Assembly: GCA_947167455.1 (NCBI GenBank)
Contig: CAMVIB010000008.1
Coordinates: forward strand, 1 to 64,000
Direction: 5' to 3'
Length of the DNA: 64,000 bases
Source: an uncultured Prevotellaceae bacterium
GTDB taxonomy: Bacteria; Bacteroidota; Bacteroidia; Bacteroidales; Bacteroidaceae
Part shown: piece by piece, positions 16,038 through 24,168 of the stretch
Position numbering within the stretch: the first letter of the stretch is position 1
Layout of the letters: every line of letters starts with the position of its first letter
Notes under the pieces: model-generated
Seen by the model: only the letters and a program-made list of their open reading frames with translations
Databases searched by the model: none
What the model was told of the DNA's origin: nothing
Made by a program: the position numbers and the translations under genes

Positions 16038-16584
16038 CCTGACGGCATGACAGCCGACTCCATCCACAAGCGCCGACACAAACTTGTCATCGACTGGAGC
16101 TGCCGCATCCCCACCTGTGTCGGGGGCATCGTGCTAACCTTTTCCTCACACACACGACCTCACACATCATTCCAAGGCCATGGAATGACCGATACAACTA
16201 TGTTCACACACTCAAGAAGCCATGTCCGGCTCAAGATTCACGTCACCAGATTGTTTACAACGGCAGCGACACGGAAACAATCCACTCCAAGCCTATCTTG
16301 TATTTCCGCTACTGATTTGTCAGTCAACTGTCAAGCGTGCCTCCAAGGAGGGCAAGACGCAGGCCGACTGGAACGAAGCCTCCGACGGTGGTGACGGCGG
16401 AATTAAGTTCCGCTCGAAGGGAACCCAAGGGCAGCGTTTGCCCCACAGGCGAAATGTAAACGAAGTCCACAAGGGTGGCTCTATCTGATGTATAATGAGC
16501 CACCACAGCGGGGTTAATTATTATGTTGGGCTGCAACAGTAGGAGAAGCCGATGTCTGCGATAATCCACTTTTGCAGGGAAGGC
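16038..16584. other. 547-bp gap, no supported gene
   Basis: Frames here (for example 16047-16394) lack any conserved pattern and have no promoter. A hairpin-like segment AAGGGTGGCTCTAT (16471-16484), with GTGGCTC (16475-16481) opposite GAGCCAC (16497-16503), resembles the AAGGTGGGTTCTAT repeats elsewhere in the window. The rest may be decayed coding DNA or old insertion debris, but I cannot identify it. Confidence 0.55.
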
Positions 16585-17403
16585 TCATCGGGACGTCGTC
16601 AGCGAGCTGCGTTTCTGGCGGTTGTAGCTCCGATAGTCATCGAGAGGTATCTCAACGTCAGGCTCAACGAGAGCTTCCGGTGCTGGTCGTCCGTCTGCTG
16701 TCGTCGGCAGCCGGAACCGCAAGTACTTTATGGTGATTCCACGATCCAGCCACTGCTGCTCGTAGTAGGTGCGGATGTTCAGGTCCGGGTAGAGCCGGCG
16801 CTCCTGAAGCTCTGAAGTCTCTGATGTCGGCTGCGCTGCCGAGGCATAGAGGTCTTCTGTGCATACCTCCACCGGCAGATGACTTGCCTGGCAGAGACAG
16901 CGAGTGTAAGTGAAGAGGAAGTTGCTGTCGGTCTTCAAATGTATGAGTCCACCGGGTTGCATGAAGCGCAGGTAGCGACGCAAGAAATGAGTGGACGTGA
17001 GGCGCTTGGTGGCCTTTTTCATCTGCGGGTCTGAGAAGGTGAGCCATATCTCGCTCACCTCGCCCGGGGCAAAAAAGCGGTCGATGATTTCAATATTCGT
17101 GCGCAGAAAGGCCACATTGGCAAGCTTCTCGCGCAAGGCCTCCGTGGCACCGCTCCACATCCTCGCGCCCTTGATGTCCACGCCAATGAGATTACGGCCT
17201 GGGTAGCGGCGTGCCAGCCCCACGGCATACTCGCCACGCCCGCAGCCCAGCTCGAGCACTATGGGGTTGTCGTTGTGGAACACCTCCTCGTGCCAGCGTC
17301 CGCGCAGCTGACACTCAGCGTCTTCGAGCCCTCGGAACGGGAACTCGAAGACGTTGGGATAGCTTGCCATGTCGGCGAATTTCGCCAGCTTGCCTTTGCC
17401 CAT
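16585..17403 (-). CDS. trmB: tRNA (guanine-N7-)-methyltransferase
   Basis: The 272-residue Class I methyltransferase forms m7G46 in tRNA using [18 protein letters not shown] is the SAM-binding motif I, followed by [13 protein letters not shown], and the catalytic-region signature [16 protein letters not shown] matches the TrmB WF.DPW.K..H..R block. The C-terminus is longer than in enterics, as is common in Bacteroidota. It begins 4 bp after the ilvE stop, so they are cotranscribed. Confidence 0.95.
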   Translation of the reverse strand: MGKGKLAKFADMASYPNVFEFPFRGLEDAECQLRGRWHEEVFHNDNPIVLELGCGRGEYAVGLARRYPGRNLIGVDIKGARMWSGATEALREKLANVAFLRTNIEIIDRFFAPGEVSEIWLTFSDPQMKKATKRLTSTHFLRRYLRFMQPGGLIHLKTDSNFLFTYTRCLCQASHLPVEVCTEDLYASAAQPTSETSELQERRLYPDLNIRTYYEQQWLDRGITIKYLRFRLPTTADGRPAPEALVEPDVEIPLDDYRSYNRQKRSSLTTSR

Positions 17404-17407
17404 GAGC

Positions 17408-18430
17408 CTACTCTATCACCACTGTCGTCCAGTTGTGGACGTCGGGTTCGATGCCATACTGGATGTTGATAAGCTTCTGATACAAGCGTGTGCTGATGGG
17501 GCCGGGCTTGCCATCGGGAGCAAAGACATAACTCTTGCCTGTCTCGGGGTCGTCGATACGCTCGATAGGACTTATGACGGCCGCCGTGCCGCAGGCGCCT
17601 GCTTCCTCGAAGGTCTCCAGCTCTTCAATGGGAATCTGGCGGCGCTCCACCTTAAGGCCAAGGTCGGCAGCAAGCTGCATGAGGCTCTTGTTGGTGACGG
17701 AAGGCAGTATGCTGGTGCTCAGCGGGGTGACGTATGTGTTATCCTTGATGCCGAAGAAGTTGGCAGCTCCACATTCGTCGATATATTTCTTTTCCTTGGC
17801 ATCGAGGTAGAACTCACAGGAGTAGCCCTGCTCGTGAGCCCAGGTGTTGGCGCGCAGCGAGGCGGCATAGTTGCCACCCACCTTGTAGCAGCCTGTCCCC
17901 AAGGGTGCAGAACGGTCGTAGTCGCGTGTGACAACATAAGGCGTGGTGGAGAAGCCTCCCTTGAAGTACGGCCCCACGGGTGTGACGAAGATGATGAACA
18001 GATAGTCCTTGGCAGGATGGACACCGACCTGTGCCGTGGTGCCTATGAGCAGTGGACGCAAGTAGAGTGTAGCTCCGCTCTCGTAGGGAGGTATGAAATG
18101 CTCGTTCAGTCGCACCACGCGCTTCACCATCTCGGTGAACAGCTCTGTGGGCACCTCGGGCATGACGATGCCGCGACTCGTGGCCTGAAGGCGTGCGGCG
18201 TTCTCCTCCATGCGGAACACGCGGACCTTGCCGTCGGGGCAGCGATAAGCCTTCAAACCTTCGAAAGCTTCCTGGCCATAGTGCAGGCAGGTGGCAGCGA
18301 TGCTAAGATTAATGGTTGTCTCGGACGAGACCTCTATCTCGCCCCATTTGCCGTCGCGCCATACGCAACGCACATTGTAGTCTGTTGGGATATAGCCAAA
18401 ACCTATGTTGGCCCAGTCGATTTCTTTCAT
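17408..18430 (-). CDS. ilvE: Branched-chain amino acid aminotransferase
   Basis: The 340-residue PLP enzyme (fold type IV) performs the last step of leucine, isoleucine and valine synthesis. [13 protein letters not shown] contains the PLP lysine (Lys183), and AFEGLKAYR and GAANFFGI are family landmarks. I prefer ATG 18430 ([13 protein letters not shown]), which matches the usual start. The in-frame ATG 18451 lies only about 9 bp from the TACTTTTG box and would leave almost no leader. No other ilv gene is nearby. trmB follows after 4 bp. Confidence 0.93.
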   Translation of the reverse strand: MKEIDWANIGFGYIPTDYNVRCVWRDGKWGEIEVSSETTINLSIAATCLHYGQEAFEGLKAYRCPDGKVRVFRMEENAARLQATSRGIVMPEVPTELFTEMVKRVVRLNEHFIPPYESGATLYLRPLLIGTTAQVGVHPAKDYLFIIFVTPVGPYFKGGFSTTPYVVTRDYDRSAPLGTGCYKVGGNYAASLRANTWAHEQGYSCEFYLDAKEKKYIDECGAANFFGIKDNTYVTPLSTSILPSVTNKSLMQLAADLGLKVERRQIPIEELETFEEAGACGTAAVISPIERIDDPETGKSYVFAPDGKPGPISTRLYQKLINIQYGIEPDVHNWTTVVIE

Positions 18431-18459
18431 GTTTGTTGTTGAATAAGACATTTCGGCGG

Positions 18460-18492
18460 CAAAAGTACGAAAAAAAGTTTACACAGCTGCAA
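18460..18492 (-). promoter_or_regulatory. ilvE promoter, supports the downstream start
   Basis: The minus strand has TTG at 18492-18490, a 22-bp spacer and TACTTTTG at 18467-18460. A transcript starting about 5 bp downstream would begin next to ATG 18451, favouring translation from ATG 18430. Confidence 0.55.
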
Positions 18493-18507
18493 AAATGTAA
18501 GCAAAAA

Positions 18508-18708
18508 TCATTCTTCTGCCAGCAGTTTCTTAACCTCGGCATCAGCACGTGTGAGCTTGTCGCGGCAGAAGGCAATCAGTTTCTGAGCTTCGCTGAGGCG
18601 GGCAGCAAGCTCGTCGATACCTATGTCGCCAGCCTCCATCTGGCGGGCCAGCACATCAAGGCGCTGCATGGCAGACTCGTAGGTGAGGTTTGTAGTTTCG
18701 TGTGACAT
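18508..18708 (-). CDS. xseB: Exodeoxyribonuclease VII small subunit
   Basis: The 66-residue protein is the small subunit of ExoVII, which degrades single-stranded DNA into short oligonucleotides. LTYESAMQRLDVLARQMEAG followed by ELAARLSEAQKLIAFCRDKL is the XseB coiled-coil pattern. Its large-subunit partner xseA is not adjacent, since ilvE follows and thrA is upstream and divergent. The 5' end is unusual: a duplicated start region makes a 7-codon mini-ORF immediately upstream. Confidence 0.92.
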   Translation of the reverse strand: MSHETTNLTYESAMQRLDVLARQMEAGDIGIDELAARLSEAQKLIAFCRDKLTRADAEVKKLLAEE

Positions 18709-18732
18709 TTACATAAGAGTTTCGTGTGACAT
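18709..18732 (-). other. Seven-codon leader ORF abutting xseB
   Basis: The minus strand reads ATGTCACACGAAACT, then CTTATGTAA, encoding MSHETLM. Its TAA is directly followed by the xseB ATG, whose first 15 bases are again ATGTCACACGAAACT. This is a 24-bp partial tandem duplication of the initiation region. Ribosomes ending at TAA could re-initiate at the abutting ATG, so coupling is plausible. Confidence 0.6.
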
Positions 18733-18739
18733 ATTCACG

Positions 18740-18779
18740 GTGCAGGCAGGCTGGCCTGCACCAAACCGCCGCAAAGGTA
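18740..18779 (-). promoter_or_regulatory. xseB -7 box and leader hairpin
   Basis: TACCTTTG on the minus strand (18772-18779) is the -7 box. Just after the expected transcription start, GTGCAGGC and GCCTGCAC (18740-18747 and 18754-18761) form a perfect 8-bp stem with a 6-nt loop in the leader, next to the mini-ORF. Confidence 0.55.
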
Positions 18780-18893
18780 AGCATAATTTGTCAAAAGATG
18801 CCTGCATACGCCCCAAAAAGACTTAATTTACTAATCATACGCATTTGTTAGCAAAAAAATGTGTTTTATATGTGATGTTTGCTCACATTTTAC

Positions 18894-18901
18894 TATCTTT
18901 G
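18894..18901 (+). promoter_or_regulatory. -7 box of the threonine operon
   Basis: TATCTTTG, about 48 bp upstream of ATG 18949 in A+T-rich DNA. I see no threonine-rich leader peptide or attenuator in the short leader. Upstream in-frame codons from 18859 lie before the transcription start. Confidence 0.6.
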
Positions 18902-18948
18902 CGCCGCAAAAACTGAGTGTCGGCAGACACACCCCTAAACAAACACAC

Positions 18949-21378
18949 ATGAAAGTACTCAAATTCGGAGGCTCCAGCGTAGGTTCCGTCGAAAGCATCC
19001 TCAACGTCAAGCGCATCGTTGAGGCACAGACAGAACCCGTCATCGTCGTGGTGTCGGCATTGGGCGGCATCACCGACAAGCTGCTGCGCACAAGCCAGCT
19101 CGCCGTGAGCGGCGACGTAGCCTACCTCACCGCCTTTGCCGAGATGGCACAACGCCACCACAGCATGATTGACAGCGTTATTCCCGCCGGAGCCGAGCGC
19201 GACGGACTCATACGCATCATAGACAGCCACCTCGAGGAGCTGCGCTCAATATACCAGGGCGTGTATCTCATCCGCGACCTCTCTCCAAAGACGCAGGCCG
19301 CCATCGTCAGCTACGGCGAGCGTCTGAGCAGCCGCATCGTGGCCACGCTCATCAACGGAGCACGATGGTACGACAGCCGCGAGTTCATAAAGACCGAAGT
19401 GAAGGGCGGGCGCTCACTGCTCGCCTCAGAACTCACTAACGACCTCGTGCGCCGCACTTGGCAGGACATACCCGCCGTGTCGCTCGTGCCGGGATTCATC
19501 AGCACAGATGCCGAGAGCGGCGAGGTCACCAACCTCGGGCGCGGTGGCTCGGACTATACCGCAAGCATCATCGCCGCCGCCCTCAACGCCAGCGTGCTCG
19601 AGATATGGACAGACGTCGATGGATTCATGACGGCCGACCCGCGCGTCATCTCCTCGGCCTACGTCATACCCGAACTCTCGTACATCGAGGCCATGGAGCT
19701 ATGCAACTTCGGCGCCAAGGTGGTATATCCACCCACCATATACCCCGTCTGCGTAAAGCAAATCCCCATACTCATCAAGAACACCTTCAACCCCGACGCC
19801 CCTGGCACCATCATCAAGAGCGACATCGTGGATGACACACGCTCCATCAAGGGCATCAGCTCCATCAAGGGCACCACGCTCATCACCGTCAGCGGGCTCT
19901 CCATGGTGGGCGTCATCGGCGTGAACCGCCGCATCTTCTCCGTGCTGGCCGAGAACGGCATCTCCGTCTTCATGGTCTCGCAGGCCTCGTCGGAGAACAG
20001 CACCAGCATCGGCGTGCGCGACGAGGACAGCGATGCCGCCTGCCGCGTGCTCAACGAGGAATTTGCCAAGGAAATAGAGACGGGAGCCATGTTCCGCATG
20101 CAGGCCGAGGGAGGCCTGGCCACCGTGGCCGTCGTTGGCGAGAACATGAAGCACACGCCCGGCATCGCCGGCAAGCTCTTCGGCACACTGGGCCGCTCGG
20201 GCATCAGCGTCATCGCCTGCGCCCAGGGCGCCTCGGAGACCAACATCTCGTTTGTCGTCGATTCGCAGTACCTGCGCAAGACGCTCAACGTCATCCACGA
20301 CGCCTTCTTCCTCTCCGAATACCAGGTGCTGAACCTCTTCCTGTGCGGCGTGGGCACCGTGGGCGCATCGCTCATCGAGCAGATTGCCTCGCAGCAGCAG
20401 AAGCTCATGCAAGAGCAGGGCTTGAAGCTCAACGTCGTGGGACTGGCCAGCAGCCGCAAGGCCATCTTCGCACGCGAAGGCATCGACCTCGCCACATGGC
20501 GTGAGCAGCTCGACGCCGCCCCCGAGAGTTCGACACAGCATCTCCACGACGAGGTCATCGGCATGAACATCTTCAACTCCGTCTTCGTCGATTGCACGGC
20601 GTCGGCCGATGTGGCCTCGCTCTATCAGGACTTCCTGCAGCACAACATCAACGTCGTGGCAGCCAACAAGATTGCAGCCAGCTCCGACTATGCCAACTAC
20701 CACGAGCTGAAGACCACAGCCCAGCGTAGGGGTGTGAAGTTCCTCTTCGAGACCAACGTGGGAGCCGGGCTGCCCATCATACGCACCATCAACGACCTCA
20801 TACACTCGGGCGACAAGATACTGCGCATCGAGGCCGTGCTCAGCGGCACACTCAACTTCATCTTCAACAAGATCAGCGCCGACATCCCATTCTCGCAGAC
20901 GGTGCGCATGGCCAAGGACGAGGGCTACTCCGAGCCTGACCCGCGCATCGACCTCAGCGGCACCGACGTCATTCGCAAGCTCGTCATCCTGGCACGCGAG
21001 GCCGGCTACCGTGTGGAGCAGGCGGACGTGGAGGCAGACCTCTTCATCCCCGAGACTCTGTTCTGCGGCGATGTGGAGACCTTCTGGCAGGCACTGCCGC
21101 AGCTCGACGCCGACTTCGAGGAACGCCGCCGCAGCGTGGAGGCCAACGGCAGACGCTGGCGCTTCGTGGCACGCTACGAGAATGGCCACGCCAGTGTGGG
21201 TCTGGCCGAGATTCCCGAGAACCATCCCTTCTACCGCCTCGAAGGCTCAAACAACATCGTCATGCTCACCACCGAGCGCTACCGCGAATATCCCATGCTC
21301 ATACAGGGCTACGGCGCCGGAGCCAGCGTCACCGCCGCCGGTGTCTTTGCCGACATCATGAGCATCGCCAACATCTAA
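18949..21378 (+). CDS. thrA: Bifunctional aspartokinase / homoserine dehydrogenase I
   Basis: The 809-residue fusion catalyses the first and third steps from aspartate to threonine/methionine. The N-terminal kinase begins MKVLKFGGSSVGS, followed by two ACT-type regulatory domains in the middle (GLSMVGVIGVNRRIFSVLAE and GIAGKLFGTLGRSGISVIA), which usually bind threonine. The homoserine dehydrogenase starts at about residue 460 (LFLCGVGTVGASL) and has ETNVGAGLPIIRTIND. The start is ATG 18949, after the promoter. It is followed by the apgM-type gene (53-bp gap) and thrC. Confidence 0.97.
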   Translation: MKVLKFGGSSVGSVESILNVKRIVEAQTEPVIVVVSALGGITDKLLRTSQLAVSGDVAYLTAFAEMAQRHHSMIDSVIPAGAERDGLIRIIDSHLEELRSIYQGVYLIRDLSPKTQAAIVSYGERLSSRIVATLINGARWYDSREFIKTEVKGGRSLLASELTNDLVRRTWQDIPAVSLVPGFISTDAESGEVTNLGRGGSDYTASIIAAALNASVLEIWTDVDGFMTADPRVISSAYVIPELSYIEAMELCNFGAKVVYPPTIYPVCVKQIPILIKNTFNPDAPGTIIKSDIVDDTRSIKGISSIKGTTLITVSGLSMVGVIGVNRRIFSVLAENGISVFMVSQASSENSTSIGVRDEDSDAACRVLNEEFAKEIETGAMFRMQAEGGLATVAVVGENMKHTPGIAGKLFGTLGRSGISVIACAQGASETNISFVVDSQYLRKTLNVIHDAFFLSEYQVLNLFLCGVGTVGASLIEQIASQQQKLMQEQGLKLNVVGLASSRKAIFAREGIDLATWREQLDAAPESSTQHLHDEVIGMNIFNSVFVDCTASADVASLYQDFLQHNINVVAANKIAASSDYANYHELKTTAQRRGVKFLFETNVGAGLPIIRTINDLIHSGDKILRIEAVLSGTLNFIFNKISADIPFSQTVRMAKDEGYSEPDPRIDLSGTDVIRKLVILAREAGYRVEQADVEADLFIPETLFCGDVETFWQALPQLDADFEERRRSVEANGRRWRFVARYENGHASVGLAEIPENHPFYRLEGSNNIVMLTTERYREYPMLIQGYGAGASVTAAGVFADIMSIANI

Positions 21379-21431
21379 CCACTCTCATCGTACCACCATG
21401 CAGCAACACCGTTGCTGCTCACCATCAATAA

Positions 21432-22670
21432 ATGAAGCACCTCATCATCCTTGGCGACGGCATGGCCGACTGGCATGTGCCGTCGCTCGGAGGCAAGACC
21501 CTCCTACAGCACGCCAACACGCCCGCCATGGACTGGCTCGCTGAACACGGCCGCTGCGGCATGCTCCAGACCGTGCCCGACGGCTTCCACCCCGGCTCCG
21601 AAGTGGCCAACAGCAGCATACTCGGCTACGACCAGCACCTCGTCTATGAAGGCCGAGGCCCGCTCGAAGCCGCAAGCATCGGCGTGGAGCTGCAACCCGG
21701 CGACCTCGCACTGCGCTGCAACCTCGTATGCGTGGAGGGCGACATCCTGAAGAACCACTCATGCGGCCGTCTCGAGACCGAGGAGGGCGACCAGCTCATC
21801 CGCTTCCTCAACGAGCACCTCGCCACCGACCGCGTCCGTTTCTACACCGGCGTGCAGTACCGCCACCTCCTTGTGGTGCGCGGCGGCGACAAGCGCATCC
21901 GCTGCACACCGCCCCACGACGTGCCGGGTCAGCCCTGGCGCCAGTTCGAGATCACTGCCGAGGTTCCCGAGGCCGAGGAGACGGCATCCCTGCTGCGCGA
22001 CCTCGTCATTCGTTCGCAACAGCTCCTGCCCACACACATATTAAATAAGGAACGCGCGCGCGACGGCCGCGACATGGCATCGAGCATCTGGCCTTGGGGC
22101 GGCGGCTACCGCCCACAGATGCAGCCCCTCACCGAGCGCTTCCCCGACATTCGCCACGGCTCCGTCATCACCGCCGTTGACCTCATCCGAGGCATAGGGC
22201 GCTATGCCGGGCTGCGCGTCATCAACGTGGCCGGCGCCACGGGACTCTACGACACCAACTTCGAGGGCAAGGCACAGGCAGCCATCGACGCTCTCACAGG
22301 CCGCGACCCAGCATCGGCTGCAGGAGGCGATGACTTCGTCTATCTCCACGTGGAGGCCAGCGACGAGGCCGGCCACGACGGTTCCGTGCCTCTCAAGCTG
22401 CAGACCATCGAGGACCTCGACCACCGCCTCATACGCCCCATCCTCGATGCTCTCGGCGGCAGCGACGTTGCCATAGCCCTGCTCCCCGACCACCCCACAC
22501 CCTGCGAGCACCGCACACACACCGCCGAACCCATCCCCTTCTGCATCTACGCCCCCGGCATCCAGCCCGACGGCGTCAACACCTTCGACGAAGATGCCTG
22601 CCAGGCGGGAGCATACGGTCTGCTACAGGGCGACGACTTCATCAAACTATTCATGCAACAGAAGCAATAA
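21432..22670 (+). CDS. ApgM-family protein, probable homoserine kinase
   Basis: The 412-residue alkaline-phosphatase-superfamily protein looks like archaeal-type cofactor-independent phosphoglycerate mutase: MKHLIILGDGMADWHVPSLG, EVANSSILGYD, and the metal-binding VEASDEAGHDG and LPDHPTP segments. Its position between thrA and thrC, with no GHMP homoserine kinase (thrB) nearby, implies that it phosphorylates homoserine. Genetic work in Bacteroides thetaiotaomicron has assigned the equivalent gene as a homoserine kinase. The coupling to thrC (6-bp gap) supports this. Annotation as a glycolytic mutase would probably be wrong. Confidence 0.85.
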   Translation: MKHLIILGDGMADWHVPSLGGKTLLQHANTPAMDWLAEHGRCGMLQTVPDGFHPGSEVANSSILGYDQHLVYEGRGPLEAASIGVELQPGDLALRCNLVCVEGDILKNHSCGRLETEEGDQLIRFLNEHLATDRVRFYTGVQYRHLLVVRGGDKRIRCTPPHDVPGQPWRQFEITAEVPEAEETASLLRDLVIRSQQLLPTHILNKERARDGRDMASSIWPWGGGYRPQMQPLTERFPDIRHGSVITAVDLIRGIGRYAGLRVINVAGATGLYDTNFEGKAQAAIDALTGRDPASAAGGDDFVYLHVEASDEAGHDGSVPLKLQTIEDLDHRLIRPILDALGGSDVAIALLPDHPTPCEHRTHTAEPIPFCIYAPGIQPDGVNTFDEDACQAGAYGLLQGDDFIKLFMQQKQ

Positions 22671-22676
22671 GCACAC

Positions 22677-24041
22677 ATGTTATACTATAGCACCAACCAC
22701 AATGCCGCCCGTGCCACACTGCGCGAGGCCGTTGTCCGTGGCCTCGCCGAGGACCGCGGACTCTATATGCCCGAAGTCATCAAGCATCTGCCCGACACGC
22801 TCTGGGACGAGATGTGCAGCCTCTCGTTCCAGGAAGTGGCCTACCGCGTGGCCGATGCCTTCTTTGGCGACGACATCGAGGCCGACGCGCTGCGCAAGAT
22901 CGTCAGTGACACCCTCGCCTTCGACTGCCCCGTGGTGCAGGTGGAGCCGGGCATCTACGCCCTTGAGCTCTTCCACGGCCCCACGCTTGCCTTCAAGGAC
23001 GTGGGGGCGCGCTTCATGGCGCGTCTCCTACAGCACTTCCTTGCCCCACAGACGTCCGGGCCGTCAGCCGCACAGCCAGGGAGCAATGCGGTGAACGTTC
23101 TTGTGGCCACCAGCGGCGACACGGGCTCGGCCGTGGCCAACGGCTTTCTCGGCGTGGAAGGCATCCACGTCTATGTCCTATATCCCAAAGGCAAGGTGTC
23201 GCCAATACAGGAGTGCCAGTTCACCACCCTGGGCCGCAACATCACCGCCATCGAGGTCGATGGCGTGTTCGACGACTGCCAGGCACTGGTCAAGTCCGCC
23301 TTCATGGATGCCGACCTCAACGCCCACATGCGCCTCACCTCGGCCAACAGCATCAACGTGGCCCGCTTCCTGCCACAGGCTTTCTACTACTTCTGGGCCT
23401 ACGCCCAGCTCCACCGCCAGGGCATTGTCAGTGCCACCACCTCGGCCGCCAGCAACCTCGTCGTCTGCGTGCCATCGGGCAACTTCGGCAACATCTGCTC
23501 GGCACTATTCGGCCACGCCATGGGTCTGCCCGTGAAGCGCTTCATAGCCGCCAACAATGCCAACAGCGTGTTCTTCGAGTACCTGCGCGACGGCGACTAC
23601 CGTCCCCGCCCCTCAGTGCAGACCATTGCCAACGCCATGGACGTGGGCGACCCGTCGAACTTCGCACGCATCCTCGACCTCTATTCCCACCCCGACGCAA
23701 CAGCTGCACACGCACGCATCACCAGCCTCATCTCCGGCGCCACATACACCGACGACCAGATTGCCGACACCATGCGCGACTGCCACTCACGCACAGGCTA
23801 CGTGCTCGACCCCCACGGAGCATGCGGCTACCGCGCCCTCAAGGAGCAGCTCCGCCCAGGCGAGGTCGGCGTGTTCCTCGAGACAGCACATCCCGCCAAG
23901 TTCAAGGACACCGTAGATGCCATCCTCGGCATCGACCTGCCCATACCCGAGAAGCTACAGTCCTTCATGCGCGGACAGAAGCAGTCCGTGGCCATGAGCC
24001 GACAGTTTGCCGACTTCAAGGCATACCTTCTCAAACAATAG
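22677..24041 (+). CDS. thrC: Threonine synthase
   Basis: The 454-residue PLP enzyme converts O-phosphohomoserine to threonine. ELFHGPTLAFKDVGARFMAR carries the PLP lysine (Lys107), ATSGDTGSAVANGF binds the phosphate, and PSGNFGNICSALFGHAMGLP follows. It has the N-terminal STNHNAARATLREAVVRGLAEDRGLYMP block of fold-II bacterial ThrC. It starts 6 bp after the apgM-type kinase gene, closing the thrA-kinase-thrC operon. Confidence 0.97.
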   Translation: MLYYSTNHNAARATLREAVVRGLAEDRGLYMPEVIKHLPDTLWDEMCSLSFQEVAYRVADAFFGDDIEADALRKIVSDTLAFDCPVVQVEPGIYALELFHGPTLAFKDVGARFMARLLQHFLAPQTSGPSAAQPGSNAVNVLVATSGDTGSAVANGFLGVEGIHVYVLYPKGKVSPIQECQFTTLGRNITAIEVDGVFDDCQALVKSAFMDADLNAHMRLTSANSINVARFLPQAFYYFWAYAQLHRQGIVSATTSAASNLVVCVPSGNFGNICSALFGHAMGLPVKRFIAANNANSVFFEYLRDGDYRPRPSVQTIANAMDVGDPSNFARILDLYSHPDATAAHARITSLISGATYTDDQIADTMRDCHSRTGYVLDPHGACGYRALKEQLRPGEVGVFLETAHPAKFKDTVDAILGIDLPIPEKLQSFMRGQKQSVAMSRQFADFKAYLLKQ

Positions 24042-24049
24042 CCTACCGC

Positions 24050-24082
24050 CGTAGCAGCGTCCGCTCATCGCCCGCTGCTACG
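24050..24082 (+). terminator. Hairpin after thrC
   Basis: CGTAGCAGCG (24050-24059) and CGCTGCTACG (24073-24082) pair perfectly over 10 bp, 8 bp after the thrC stop. There is no T-run, so it may be a 3'-stabilising or factor-dependent terminator structure. Confidence 0.5.
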
Positions 24083-24168
24083 ACGCCGGCCGCAGCTACG
24101 GCTACGCCCCACGGGGCACAACACATATAACCACATTACCAATTACCATTTACCCCCCACTAACCACT

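Noticed and set aside
16047-16394. 115-codon plus-strand frame after the thioesterase
   Set aside because: No promoter, no conserved pattern, composition unlike neighbouring genes.
19699-21225. 508-codon minus-strand frame opposite thrA
   Set aside because: Antisense shadow; no homology-like motif and thrA is unmistakable.
22345-22360. CTCCACGTGGAG palindrome as a parS site
   Set aside because: Not the canonical parS sequence and lies inside the apgM-type coding region.
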